This document shows, one piece after another, positions 36,685 to 45,597 of a stretch of 49,199 bases of DNA. The position numbers and the translations under genes were made by a program. The notes below the pieces were generated by a model. The model had not been told where the DNA came from. It saw only the letters and a list, made by a program, of their open reading frames with translations, and made no database searches. Numbering within the stretch: the stretch's first letter is position 1; each line of letters opens with the position of its first letter. The stretch is from a virus: the IMG/VR virus record IMGVR_UViG_3300022696_000018, positions 1 to 49,199 of that record; one strand, given 5' to 3'.

Positions 36685-37980
36685 TTAGTCCTCGTCGTAG
36701 GGTTCATAAAATATTGCGTTCGCACAAGCGGCAATCAGCCGTCTGTTACTAGCTATGAAGTTTGCACCGTCAACGAATGTCCCTACGCCCGGCGCACCGC
36801 CCGATCTTGTTGTGCTGGTCGAGGGTGTCGGTGGGGCATACGCAACAGTAGTAAATGCCCACGTGTCGCCCGTTGCGGTGCCGTTCACATTAACAGCGTC
36901 TATCCTCCAATTATAGACAGTGCCATAGGCCAGTGGTATGTACTTGTACACTCCAAGATCCGAGGTGTCCCAGTACTCATTTGTTTCACCAGTGGCTACC
37001 AGTACCATCCCACCCGCAGCCGTACCGAGGTACACATTCCAAGTCTGGTTCAAGTCACCAGCATCCCAGTACAAACGACTGGGGTTCAGTGTCAGGCTAC
37101 CAGTACCGTTAGGTGGCGTAGGATTCGTAGGCTTAGTTGGTCGTGGATCAAAGTTCCACTCGTCACCAGTCACGGTATCCTCGCCCTCTGTGGTATCAAC
37201 ACGCCAGTACACGACCGTTTCCTTTGGGAAGCTAGCTTCGGGTACCACGAGGTACTCATTCGTAGTTGAGCCGAGTGACGTTAGACTCCCAGACGCAGAC
37301 CCTATGAACACCTCATGCGAGTCTGCATTCGCATCACCGTTCCAACTTAGCCGCCGGTCATAGCAGCCGTCTGTGTTGGTCGCACCGTCAGAAGGTGACG
37401 GGTTGGTAGCTTTGTATGGCCCTGATGCAGCGGGTGCAAGGTAGAACCGGACGGCGAACTTGTCATCATTCGGTGACCCGAACAGTGTCCCATAGCGGGT
37501 GTACGTTGGAGACACGTTGGCCTTATTCCCCCATGCCTCGCCAGACATACAGTCATACGCAATTTCAAGATTCGGTGTATTCCTGCCCCATGAACCCAGG
37601 CCATCATCGTACAGGAAGTCATGTCCGTCCTGTCCGTCGTAGGGAGAAGTACCTGGGTCTACCCAGTCAGTAGGCGAGTGTCCCACGTAAAGACTCCACA
37701 CAGCGGGATAGCTCATGGATGAGCAATCGACTTCTATACAGTACCAGCCGGGGTCACTTATAGTTACCGGGGTAGGGAACGTGAACGTCTTAGCTGATTT
37801 ATCCTCGCCTACCCACGTGTTAGTGTTCTGTGATGTGGCTGTTCCTATGACTGTAGAACTACTGGGCAGGGTAGTAGGGTCGGAGTTATACTGCCGAAGC
37901 CTGACTTGTACCGTCCCAGTGCTGGAACCACCGCCTGTGTACCGGCCCATGTAAAGCGATACTGAAGTTATATCAGGCAT
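36685..37980 (-). CDS. Tail protein with fibronectin-III-like repeats, 431 aa
   Basis: The start at 37980 has GAGGTAAG about 5-12 bases upstream; an earlier Met at 38010 overlaps the neighbour. After a lectin-like N-terminal region (about 1-190), two Ig/FN3-like repeats occur (NPSPSDGATNT...WRVDTTEG and NPTPPNGTGSL...WRIDAVNV), each about 90 residues, with GDEWNF/GDTWAF closing strands. These are common surface-exposed adhesion domains on phage tails. Confidence 0.75.
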   Translation of the reverse strand: MPDITSVSLYMGRYTGGGSSTGTVQVRLRQYNSDPTTLPSSSTVIGTATSQNTNTWVGEDKSAKTFTFPTPVTISDPGWYCIEVDCSSMSYPAVWSLYVGHSPTDWVDPGTSPYDGQDGHDFLYDDGLGSWGRNTPNLEIAYDCMSGEAWGNKANVSPTYTRYGTLFGSPNDDKFAVRFYLAPAASGPYKATNPSPSDGATNTDGCYDRRLSWNGDANADSHEVFIGSASGSLTSLGSTTNEYLVVPEASFPKETVVYWRVDTTEGEDTVTGDEWNFDPRPTKPTNPTPPNGTGSLTLNPSRLYWDAGDLNQTWNVYLGTAAGGMVLVATGETNEYWDTSDLGVYKYIPLAYGTVYNWRIDAVNVNGTATGDTWAFTTVAYAPPTPSTSTTRSGGAPGVGTFVDGANFIASNRRLIAACANAIFYEPYDED

Positions 37981-37985
37981 GGTTC

Positions 37986-38210
37986 TTACCTCAATGCGCC
38001 GATGACACACATGGCCACGACTGGTTGTTCGATGTCACCTATCTGATCCCCGTTTCCCCACTTGTCCAAAGCAGGACGTTGACCACCACGCGCACGACTG
38101 TCAAGCACGTCGTAGGCCCTGACATTCAAGGAATCAGGCGTTGTATCCTGTGGCTGCGATACCGTTCCGAAGCCTTTGTGGATACCCTTCAACGGAAAGC
38201 GTACTCTCAT
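37986..38210 (-). CDS. Small structural protein, 74 aa
   Basis: TAGGAG lies 6 bases before the ATG at 38210. The sequence RVRFPLKGIHKGFGTVSQPQDTTPDSLNVRAYDVLDSR with GGQRPALDK resembles the N-terminal segment of short-tailed-phage tail hub/beta-propeller proteins, which begin with a similar PDSLNVR-like patch. It may be a split-off domain of such a protein. No motif for catalysis. Confidence 0.6.
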   Translation of the reverse strand: MRVRFPLKGIHKGFGTVSQPQDTTPDSLNVRAYDVLDSRARGGQRPALDKWGNGDQIGDIEQPVVAMCVIGALR

Positions 38211-38245
38211 GGTAGTCTCCTATGATTATATAGTATAATAACGAA

Positions 38246-38263
38246 GCCCCTCCGAAGAGGGGC
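38246..38263 (-). terminator. GC hairpin with TTCG loop, leftward
   Basis: On the minus strand GCCCCTC pairs with GAGGGGC around a TTCG tetraloop, followed by TTCGTTATTATA. It lies just after the stop at 38270. Downstream, TATTATACTATATAAT offers possible -10 sequences for a new start before the gene at 38210. It may set relative levels of head and tail products. Confidence 0.6.
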
Positions 38264-38269
38264 ATTGGG

Positions 38270-38707
38270 TTACGAAGCCAGAACACCAGCAGATTCAAGA
38301 GCAGCAATCACGGCGTTTATCTTCGCGGCGAGTGCGGCTAGGTCAGTTTCAATCTGTCCCGCTTGCGTGGCGGTCATGTCAGTGCCAGTATCGACACCAG
38401 TAAGATCCGTAGTGATGGCAACATCTGCTATTGCAGACTGCTGTTGCCCACTCGCTACCAGATCAAAGTTGCAAGATGCGGCGGTTCCGACGTTGGTGTA
38501 CCAGGCAATCAGCCCAGTTGCAGCGTCAGTTTTCAAAAACTTACAGCCTTCGACATAGCCAGCAGTGGCGTCAGTCGGGACTGTGGTACCATAGCACAAC
38601 GAAATGCCATCCTCAATTTCCCAGATGACCTGCACAGCAGCCTTGCCAGCCGGGGAAGGGACCATGTTGTTGTGGTGGTACGCTAGTGAATAGCGATCAG
38701 CAGGCAT
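38270..38707 (-). CDS. Head fibre/decoration-like protein, 145 aa
   Basis: The sequence combines an aromatic N-terminal part (RYSLAYHHNNMVPSP), a beta-rich middle, and a C-terminal amphipathic helix (LAALAAKINAVIAALESAGVL), which is the usual trimer-forming end of small head fibre or dispensable decoration proteins. AGGAGG lies upstream. Its stop is followed by a terminator hairpin. Confidence 0.6.
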   Translation of the reverse strand: MPADRYSLAYHHNNMVPSPAGKAAVQVIWEIEDGISLCYGTTVPTDATAGYVEGCKFLKTDAATGLIAWYTNVGTAASCNFDLVASGQQQSAIADVAITTDLTGVDTGTDMTATQAGQIETDLAALAAKINAVIAALESAGVLAS

Positions 38708-38718
38708 AGTATGCCCTC

Positions 38719-39795
38719 CTAAATATCATATCCGGTTGTCACATCCGTCCAGTTTCGATGTAGTGTATGACGGGGTCCGTTTGTCATGCGCCCAAGTCGT
38801 TTGGGCCTCATGCGACGGTCCTTCATGTGCGATTCTGGAAGTTTGCGTTTATAGAACATGTTGGTATGATGAACGTCGTCAATCGTATCAGACGCATGTA
38901 TCTCACATGCAGCCAAACACGCTGACTCGATGGTCTGGTCAAACGTGACTCCAGCGGGGTGGTAATACGGATGCGCAGGCTTGAGTATATAGCCACTGTC
39001 TGCATCAGGATTAGTTCCACCCGCAGTTCCAGCCATATCCAGCCAATCAGCTACGGTGAACGTGCCAGTACTCGCAGTATAGTCGGTGACTGCGGCATAA
39101 CTACCCTTGCCAGTCCCGTATATAATTTCGATGTACCAACCGTTGAAGTAGTCGTCACTGGCAAAGTTCGTTGCCATGTCACTGTCTACCAGCGTAGTGT
39201 CAGTGGCTGAATCTGCTGTTCCGCCCTGTAGCTTGCAACCGTCGAAGTTGTAAATGAAGGGGAACTTCAGTGTGAGCGCAGTAGACGGCTGAGGCCATAC
39301 TAGCAATTCCCACTTCCGCAGGCTTGACGCCACATTGGAGGTAGGCTGATACGGCTTGATAGCGGCCAGATACGGATGGCTCGTGTGGGTTGTTCGGGAG
39401 CGCATCTCACGTATCCTCTGCTCGTCGCACCACTCGATATGTGTGGAATTATTAGAACTGGCGCCATAGTGGATCTTGCCACACGTTTCACCGCCGAAGT
39501 CGGCTGACAGGAGATAACGGGCAGGATCGCTGTCTATGTTATCAGCACCAGTGCCATCAGGATCGAGTGTCACTGTCTCTTCACGTCGCATCCAATGCCA
39601 CCCCTCTTTAGGGGCAGAATCAATGAACAAGTTGACGCCACGTGTCACCATTTCACAACACTTGTACAGGGAGAATGGGTCATCGTATGGCAGGATGGGT
39701 ATGCTGGTTTCCGTAGAGGCATTGGCAATAGCCAGTTTCTCTGCAACCTTCAAGGCCAAACCATCCATCGTATAAGCTGTACTGGGTACTGCCAT
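38719..39795 (-). CDS. Head-tail connector / tail tubular A-like protein, 358 aa
   Basis: TAGGAGG lies upstream of the ATG at 39795. The N-terminal helical part has LALKVAEKLAIANA and CCEMVTRGVNLFID, followed by GWHWMRREE, which recalls gatekeeper or tail-tube proteins of podoviruses. A beta-domain insert at about 200-270 (DSATDTTLVDSDM...YNGWYIEIIYG-like) looks like a small SH3/jelly-roll domain. A C-terminal helix and basic end follow. Assigned by shape and order after the capsid genes. Confidence 0.5.
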   Translation of the reverse strand: MAVPSTAYTMDGLALKVAEKLAIANASTETSIPILPYDDPFSLYKCCEMVTRGVNLFIDSAPKEGWHWMRREETVTLDPDGTGADNIDSDPARYLLSADFGGETCGKIHYGASSNNSTHIEWCDEQRIREMRSRTTHTSHPYLAAIKPYQPTSNVASSLRKWELLVWPQPSTALTLKFPFIYNFDGCKLQGGTADSATDTTLVDSDMATNFASDDYFNGWYIEIIYGTGKGSYAAVTDYTASTGTFTVADWLDMAGTAGGTNPDADSGYILKPAHPYYHPAGVTFDQTIESACLAACEIHASDTIDDVHHTNMFYKRKLPESHMKDRRMRPKRLGRMTNGPRHTLHRNWTDVTTGYDI

Positions 39796-39813
39796 AGCAA
39801 CCTCCTAGAATAA

Positions 39814-39837
39814 GGGAGGACCCCGAAGGGTCCTCCC
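39814..39837 (-). terminator. Perfect 10-bp hairpin, leftward
   Basis: On the minus strand GGGAGGACCC pairs exactly with GGGTCCTCCC around TTCG, followed by TTATTCT. It lies between the gene ending at 39871 and the connector gene starting at 39795, with the connector's ribosome site directly downstream. Partial termination here would favour capsid-related genes over tail genes. Confidence 0.7.
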
Positions 39838-39870
39838 ATCTACAAGCTGGCATCCTTGCCAGAGACAGGC

Positions 39871-40719
39871 TTAGTCAGCCAGATATTCCTGAGCAATCTG
39901 AACCCAGTCGACGGTGACAACGTCACTGTCGGCGCCATTGGTTCCGACCACATGAGAGATCAGAAGATCCATAGCGGTATCGCCAGGCCAATTCGCATTG
40001 GTCTGACCAATCGCAACGTCCTTGGAGTCACCGAGGGCAACACCATCGACATAGGGCATAACGCGCCAGGAACCGTTGTCGTTGAGTTCACACTTGAACC
40101 CGACCTTGACGTAGGTGTCAGCAACGAGAGTCGCGGCAGCAGCAGACTGGGCTGTGCCAGAGGTGGCCTCATTGTACACCCAAGTCAGAGCGTCGCCATC
40201 GCCTTCGAGGACGGCAAAGCCAACATAATCAACGTCAGCGAGAGCGGCGGCATCGCCACCGAATGCACCACCGGCATCCTTGGCCTCGCCCGGCTGGGCC
40301 AAACCAACGAACATGCCAATGTCACCATCAGTGATGGAGTTGACTTTCACACGTGCCTCAAACCACAGGCGGTGGGGTCCACCAGCCTTCGGGGTCTTCC
40401 ACACGCCACCGACATTGTCACCGGAGGTAACGGCCAGGACATCCTGGTCAGTACCATCACCGATGATCTGCAACTCGCCCTTATCAGAGGCTTTGATGGC
40501 CAGGTCACCCGCAGCGTCGGACTCAAGGTAGGCAGTCAGGCCACCGGGCTGACCCAGGACCAGAGTGCTACCACCAACAACGGCCTGGTGGAAATCATTG
40601 AAATAACGACGACCCAGGTGGCCCTTGTCATACACGTCAGTAGGGCAGTCCTTCCAGATCGAGGGGCTGGGCATACGATCCAGCGGGGCATCTTCGTGAC
40701 CGAGAGTAACGATACTCAT
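39871..40719 (-). CDS. Virion structural protein next to the capsid gene, 282 aa
   Basis: The start at 40719 has AGGAG 7 bases upstream; a Met at 40746 is less likely. The product is Gly/Asp/Val-rich and beta-dominated (a GGSTLVLGQPGG turn near residue 48; RLWFEARVKVNSI near 118; LVADTYVKVGFKCEL near 205), in the style of concanavalin-like beta-sandwich proteins. The position right after the major capsid gene, and the well-matched ribosome site, suggest an abundant decoration or cement protein. Confidence 0.65.
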   Translation of the reverse strand: MSIVTLGHEDAPLDRMPSPSIWKDCPTDVYDKGHLGRRYFNDFHQAVVGGSTLVLGQPGGLTAYLESDAAGDLAIKASDKGELQIIGDGTDQDVLAVTSGDNVGGVWKTPKAGGPHRLWFEARVKVNSITDGDIGMFVGLAQPGEAKDAGGAFGGDAAALADVDYVGFAVLEGDGDALTWVYNEATSGTAQSAAAATLVADTYVKVGFKCELNDNGSWRVMPYVDGVALGDSKDVAIGQTNANWPGDTAMDLLISHVVGTNGADSDVVTVDWVQIAQEYLAD

Positions 40720-40744
40720 TGTTGTTCTCCTGTAAAAAGATGTC

Positions 40745-40782
40745 AAATACTAATTTGGTACTAACCGATGCTAATTTAGTAT
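40745..40782 (-). promoter_or_regulatory. Long inverted repeat between the capsid gene and its downstream gene
   Basis: Two arms, AATACTAATTTGG and CTAATTTAGTATT, are inverted copies with two mismatches, separated by 12 bases. The repeat fills the space between the capsid stop (40782) and the ribosome site of the next gene. AT-rich and without a T-run, it is more likely an mRNA processing or stability site than a terminator. Confidence 0.5.
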
Positions 40783-41882
40783 TAGCTGGTGATGGGCTTG
40801 TGAATTACGAAGCCAGCCTCACGCCGGTTGACACAGAGGTTGTTGTGCGCACCATCCAGGAACACGGTGAAGGTCGTGTGCTGGGTACGGTCCGTTTCAG
40901 GTTCGCCCTCTTCCATCCAGTAACCATCCTGGATATAGGGGATGAACTTCTCGAAGTTGACACAGTAGATCGGCTTCGTGGCATCGCCAGTCACCGGGTC
41001 CGTGACACCTTCCAGTTGCGGGATGTACTGAACGGGCAGGCGGTTGATGTAAACCAGTCCACCCTCATCCATGCGAATGTTGCCGAGAACGTCTTTGCCA
41101 CTGTGATTGTCGTCACGTGCGTCGGCCAGATCCTGAAGCTCAACGACGGTGTCGGAATCAGTGTAGAAACGCTTGGCGCCATTACGCTTCTGCGCAGGGT
41201 CATTGATGAACAGCGGGGCTTTGAACCGCGTCAGGACGAAAGCCTTACGGATCGTCTTGAGCAGGTCGTTGTTGACCGCAGTGTAGACAGCGGCATAGTT
41301 ACGCCACTTGTCATAGGTGGAGGCATCCAGGCCAGCGCAGGTCGTGCCAGTGGTGCCGTCCTGGTAACGGATGGTCTGGCCATTGAAGCCAGCGGTGGTC
41401 GCATCAGCATTCAGCATGTTAATGTAGTACGGCACACCGTAGGGGTTCAGGTCGTCACTGGAACTGTTCGGGGTCTTCCAGGCGCGGTTCTCAATGAGGT
41501 TCGCCAGGGACCACAGGCCGTCGATACGACGGGTCTTGAGCAGGTCGATGAAGCCCTTCGGGGACTTGTTCCGCATAAGCTCGATCTTATCCCAGGAATA
41601 GTGGGTGCCAATCTGGACCCAGGGGACATTGATAGTGTGGACCACTTCACCGATTGCAGGCTCATCCGTATCGAATGCCCGGCGATAACGTGCATTTCCG
41701 GTATCGTCCAGCATGACCTTACGAGTAATACTCTCACCGCCATCAACGCTCATGCGCTCCGTCTGGTAGATCCGACAGAACTCATAGTCCTGGTTGTCCC
41801 AGGTGACTTCAAAGTACTGATCAGGGAGATCAGGCAGAGTCGTTGCGATGAGGTCTTTCAGGTCAGCATTCTTGGTTGCCAT
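40782..41882 (-). CDS. Major capsid protein, 366 aa
   Basis: TAGGAG lies 8 bases upstream of the ATG at 41882. Length, position after the scaffold and the sequence style (NADLKDLIATTLPDLPDQYFEV N-arm; INVPWVQIGTHYSWDKIELMR; RRIDGLWSLANLIENRAWKT; NDPAQKRNGAKRFYTDS) match HK97-fold coat proteins of short-tailed phages. The protein has 5 Cys, not clustered. The fold is inferred from pattern; the role is well supported by gene order. Confidence 0.88.
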   Translation of the reverse strand: MATKNADLKDLIATTLPDLPDQYFEVTWDNQDYEFCRIYQTERMSVDGGESITRKVMLDDTGNARYRRAFDTDEPAIGEVVHTINVPWVQIGTHYSWDKIELMRNKSPKGFIDLLKTRRIDGLWSLANLIENRAWKTPNSSSDDLNPYGVPYYINMLNADATTAGFNGQTIRYQDGTTGTTCAGLDASTYDKWRNYAAVYTAVNNDLLKTIRKAFVLTRFKAPLFINDPAQKRNGAKRFYTDSDTVVELQDLADARDDNHSGKDVLGNIRMDEGGLVYINRLPVQYIPQLEGVTDPVTGDATKPIYCVNFEKFIPYIQDGYWMEEGEPETDRTQHTTFTVFLDGAHNNLCVNRREAGFVIHKPITS

Positions 41883-41893
41883 GTGAATTACTC

Positions 41894-43048
41894 CTACCTA
41901 AAGATTTTATTGAGACTTGCTTGCGTATCCTGAAGCAACTGCGCCTCAGTACGCTTACCATTTTTCATCCGACCGCTGTTGGCCTTCGTCTTGCCACGGC
42001 TCTTCGAGGGCTTAAGTGTGCGGCCCTTGCTCCGCTTCACGACTTTCTTACGGATGCCGTCAACGGTGATCTTGTCACGGTACTTCTGGGTGACAAGAAG
42101 ATGTGCGTCAAGCAGGGCTTCTTGAATAGGAACCTGTCGCCCTTGTAGCTTGGCGCCGCCGATAATCGAATCAGCCTTCTGCAACACTGCCCAGCGATGC
42201 TTCCGCTGTCCAGCCGGTAGGTCGTCCCATGTCTCACCGATGTTCATGGTGCCGTAGACTTCCTTAAAGGCTTTCATCGAATCAGCTTCAAAGAACATGT
42301 TCAACTGTTGCTCAACGCCTGACTCTTCCACTGCATTCTGATACCGAGTGTCAATGTCAGGGAGAAGCGCAGTGTCCTGCGGTGCTGGCTCATTGCTGGG
42401 CTGCATCGCTGCAATCGCTTCGTTCTGCTGCTTGAGCAACGCAATCACCGGAGCAGCTTCCTCCTTGCCTAGCGCATCCTCAAGCGCGGCTTCGTCTATG
42501 GTCGGTACTTTCGGACCAGCATCCTGTTTCTGATTGCTGTTCTGTTTGGCCTGCCGCCCCATAGCTGAATAGTGCGCGTTGATCTTGTTGCGCGTATCAT
42601 AGATACCCGCCAACGTGTCCAATGCAGTCTCACGATCCATCCTCAGCATACGCTCGATCTTTTTATCAGACCAACCATATGCCTTTGCTGCCTGGATGTA
42701 AGCCTGCGGCACCGGCTCAAGATCCTCTTCCTTCTTGCCTGATGTAGAAGATTCCTCTTCGTCGTCTTCGTCGTCCTCTTCACGATCATCGCCATCGTCA
42801 GAATCGTCGTCTTCTTCGTGATCGTCGTCAGAATCGTCGTCTTCCTCTTCCTGCCCCGACTCTTCTTCCTCTTCGAGTTCGTCGTCGTCTTCGAGTTCGT
42901 CATCAACTTCCAGGTTTTCATTCGTGCCCGTACCGAAAATGTTTCCCAGCTTGTCTGCTACACGGTCGTTGAGAACTTCTTCATTCTCACCATCGGAACC
43001 AGGGGCTGCTTTTCTTTTCGATGTGACATCTTCAACTTGCTTACTCAT
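41894..43048 (-). CDS. Scaffolding protein, 384 aa
   Basis: The start at 43048 (MSKQVEDVTSK) is chosen over 43075; GGAGAAAG precedes it. Residues about 45-105 are almost purely Asp/Glu (EDDDELEEEEESGQEEEDDDS), the middle is helical, and the C-terminal third is strongly basic (RKKVVKRSKGRTLKPSK...). An acidic N-terminal part and basic helical C-terminus that binds coat protein are standard for phage scaffolds. It sits directly upstream of the capsid gene. Confidence 0.85.
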   Translation of the reverse strand: MSKQVEDVTSKRKAAPGSDGENEEVLNDRVADKLGNIFGTGTNENLEVDDELEDDDELEEEEESGQEEEDDDSDDDHEEDDDSDDGDDREEDDEDDEEESSTSGKKEEDLEPVPQAYIQAAKAYGWSDKKIERMLRMDRETALDTLAGIYDTRNKINAHYSAMGRQAKQNSNQKQDAGPKVPTIDEAALEDALGKEEAAPVIALLKQQNEAIAAMQPSNEPAPQDTALLPDIDTRYQNAVEESGVEQQLNMFFEADSMKAFKEVYGTMNIGETWDDLPAGQRKHRWAVLQKADSIIGGAKLQGRQVPIQEALLDAHLLVTQKYRDKITVDGIRKKVVKRSKGRTLKPSKSRGKTKANSGRMKNGKRTEAQLLQDTQASLNKIFR

Positions 43049-43087
43049 TGTCTTTCTCCGTTCAGCTTTCCTCACACGAGGGGTAGG

Positions 43088-43453
43088 TTACTTGGTTACG
43101 AGACTCTTTTTGCCTTTGCGCCTAATACGTTGCGGGTGTTTGTAGAAACCTGTTTTCTTCAGGTACGCATCATGCTGTTGAACACTGTCAAACCCGATGC
43201 AACCGTCTTCACGGATCTTTACATCAGGGAACAACCTCTTGTGTTCAGCAAATTGCGTTGGGCTGATAGCTAAGGACTGCGAGTATTTTGTCTCACCATA
43301 TTCCTTGTTACCGGCACCTGCACACTCACCACCAAAATCACGTCCTGTCTCGCCACCGCACGTGCAGGTAACCGGATCACCTGCCTGTGACATGCGGCGC
43401 ATAAGTTCTGTGGACTCCCCACAGTCTTTACACTTGTAGATGTAGATGGGCAT
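43088..43453 (-). CDS. FmdB-type zinc-ribbon protein, 121 aa
   Basis: MPIYIYKCKDCGESTELMRRM then CTCGG is the N-terminal signature of FmdB-family zinc ribbons (C8-x2-C11 and C30-x-C32), a small regulatory/unknown family often found in phage head gene clusters. The C-terminal part is charged. The start overlaps the previous stop (TAATG). The function in phages is not known. Confidence 0.8.
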   Translation of the reverse strand: MPIYIYKCKDCGESTELMRRMSQAGDPVTCTCGGETGRDFGGECAGAGNKEYGETKYSQSLAISPTQFAEHKRLFPDVKIREDGCIGFDSVQQHDAYLKKTGFYKHPQRIRRKGKKSLVTK

Positions 43454-43773
43454 TACTTCTTCCTCCGAAACCGAGCGAGTTCATCTTTCGTCAGTGCGCT
43501 CCCCACACCACGCTCGATCTGCTTCGTCCTTACCCGCTTGGCGGGGTTCTTTGAGGGTTGCTTCTTAGCACGATACTTAGCCATTTCCTTGCGCATCTTA
43601 CCAGCCAAGGTAGACAAGGCACTGCGCCCTGACTTCGCTGGATTCTTGGGTGCAACCGGTCGTGGCCGTGACTTCACTTTCTTGACAGCCTTGGCCGCTT
43701 TCTTCCGCTTGGCCTCAGCCTCTCTCTTCTCCGCTTCCAATTTCGCAGCGGCACGCCTGTAAGCTTCACTCAT
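43453..43773 (-). CDS. Lys/Ala-rich histone-like protein, 106 aa
   Basis: The first 40 residues are a charged Lys/Glu/Ala helix (AAAKLEAEKREAEAKRKKAA), followed by repeated KNPAK motifs with Ser/Pro (APKNPAKSGRSAL, PSKNPAKRVRTK) that resemble histone H1-like tails. It starts by overlapping the portal stop (TAATG) and lies between portal and FmdB-type genes. It may be a DNA-binding head protein packed with the genome. Confidence 0.65.
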   Translation of the reverse strand: MSEAYRRAAAKLEAEKREAEAKRKKAAKAVKKVKSRPRPVAPKNPAKSGRSALSTLAGKMRKEMAKYRAKKQPSKNPAKRVRTKQIERGVGSALTKDELARFRRKK

Positions 43774-45584
43774 TACACTGGCCCTCCAGGTGACTTGATA
43801 GCACTCTGCATGATACCAGCCAACTCCTGTGACTGGACATTGATGTTACCCTGGTTGCCTATATTCTGACTTGCCATAGGCGCACCACCATTCTGCAACA
43901 CGCCCCCCATCATGCCAGCCTTGCCCTCCGGTGGAGGTCCGAGTGCCTGCATGTACTGGATACGCGCCATGAACTCAGGATCATCGAACCAGTCTTGGAC
44001 ATAATCAGCCAAGTCCCACTGGTCGGCCATCTGAGTGATAGCACGCTGCGCGTTGAACGGAATGCCAATCATCATACACTGCACCGCAGTAGCAATGATC
44101 GACGGTACCACGGCAGTAGCGAAGTCAAGGATCATCTTGTTCAGCACTGTCGGGTCAATGGCCTGCATCGAGCGGGGCCGAATCGTAAACGCATAATCGA
44201 AATGGTCACCACGTCGCTGCTCAGGAGTCAGCACCATACCCTCGCCCTGCTTGAACGGGATAGGCTCACCAGCATGTTGCCTGGCGATCAGCGGTATTTT
44301 GATCAGCGGATCATAGTGCAAGAACCATGCCATGTCACCATTGATGCCAGCGACAAAGTCGTAGATCATGCCTCGTCTATCCTCACTCACAATGTTGGCA
44401 TTGCCCTCAAGGATGGTCGCTTGCGTGGCTGTCTTAGCACCAGAGGCTACACCCGCCATCTGGTCAGGGTTCCCAGCCATGTAGTTGAACCAGGTCTGCA
44501 AGTTACCAAGCGCACGATCAGTCTCTACTTCAGCGCCGGTGGTACTAACCACTTCGACAGCATTCGGGTCACCAAGGATAATCTCACCATCTGGTGCCTC
44601 GCGCATGTCCTCCGCTTGATCCGCGTTCGCAGGGTCTGCAACAATCAAAGACTTCTGGTTCTTCGCCCGTTCCATCTGCTTGACCATGAGTTCATTCGCC
44701 TGGACATGAAGGTCGTACCAGATGCTAACAGGGGCAATTGGGAACGGATTATCAGGTACTGGTTGGGTCAGTGACAAGAACCGATACGGACCTTTGCCTG
44801 GCCCATAGTAATCCTGTATGCCCAGGTATTCATCGCACATGTGTTGGTTGGGATCAGGTATCGTTATGATGACCTGTTCCTCTGGCAAGTACAACTCAAC
44901 TACATCCACGTAGTCATTCATGTCGGCCAGTTCATCCTCACTTGACATAGCTGTGCGCGTCAGACTGGATACCCTGGCTGTAGGGTCTGCATCCCTGGAG
45001 CGTGGCAATTCCATAATGAGGTCTTCGTCATAGTTGCCGTCTTCAAGCAGTACGGATCTAGGCACCGTCATACGGTGACCCATGAATGCTGCCTCTTCCA
45101 GTTTCTTGCAGTGTGTGTCGATAACAAAGTCATCAAAGTCCACGTTGTCACAGTAGACCTGGCCGGGATCGACACGGATGTCACCGAAGTCAATCATTGA
45201 ATCAGAAGAATTTATTCCGACCTTAACGATGCCCAAAGCAAATAGGGCGTCTACAACCGCACGACGAACGATTGTCTTGATGTCCAGTTTCTTATCAAGG
45301 TTATCCAGTGCAAGGCCCATCATATAGGCGTATGCCTTATAGTCAGGGAATTCGGTAGTAACCTTGTTGATAGGATTCCGCATCACCAAGTTAGGTACCA
45401 GGGACCTAATAACATGATAAATCATGTTGATGGGTTCCTCGCCCTCAATACATTTGCCACCACGGTAATAGTGTCCCACATATTGCTTGATACCCATCGC
45501 CCTTCCGCGCTTGAACTTCTCCATGCGCTCGAAGCCCTGCTTTACACTAAGCATGACCTGGCGTTCTGTTGATCGCTTGCTCAT
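43773..45584 (-). CDS. Portal protein, 603 aa
   Basis: Length, position after the large terminase and sequence style match portal proteins. The N-terminal helical wing (MSKRSTERQVMLSVKQGFERM) and NMIYHVIRSLVPNLVMRNP lead to a core with PGQVYCDNVDFDDFVID and PFPIAPVSIWYDLHVQANELMVKQMER. A helical crown with RAITQMADQW and a Gln/Gly/Met-rich end follow. The portal ring is the DNA channel at the head vertex. Confidence 0.9.
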   Translation of the reverse strand: MSKRSTERQVMLSVKQGFERMEKFKRGRAMGIKQYVGHYYRGGKCIEGEEPINMIYHVIRSLVPNLVMRNPINKVTTEFPDYKAYAYMMGLALDNLDKKLDIKTIVRRAVVDALFALGIVKVGINSSDSMIDFGDIRVDPGQVYCDNVDFDDFVIDTHCKKLEEAAFMGHRMTVPRSVLLEDGNYDEDLIMELPRSRDADPTARVSSLTRTAMSSEDELADMNDYVDVVELYLPEEQVIITIPDPNQHMCDEYLGIQDYYGPGKGPYRFLSLTQPVPDNPFPIAPVSIWYDLHVQANELMVKQMERAKNQKSLIVADPANADQAEDMREAPDGEIILGDPNAVEVVSTTGAEVETDRALGNLQTWFNYMAGNPDQMAGVASGAKTATQATILEGNANIVSEDRRGMIYDFVAGINGDMAWFLHYDPLIKIPLIARQHAGEPIPFKQGEGMVLTPEQRRGDHFDYAFTIRPRSMQAIDPTVLNKMILDFATAVVPSIIATAVQCMMIGIPFNAQRAITQMADQWDLADYVQDWFDDPEFMARIQYMQALGPPPEGKAGMMGGVLQNGGAPMASQNIGNQGNINVQSQELAGIMQSAIKSPGGPV

Positions 45585-45597
45585 GTCACGTCCTCAA

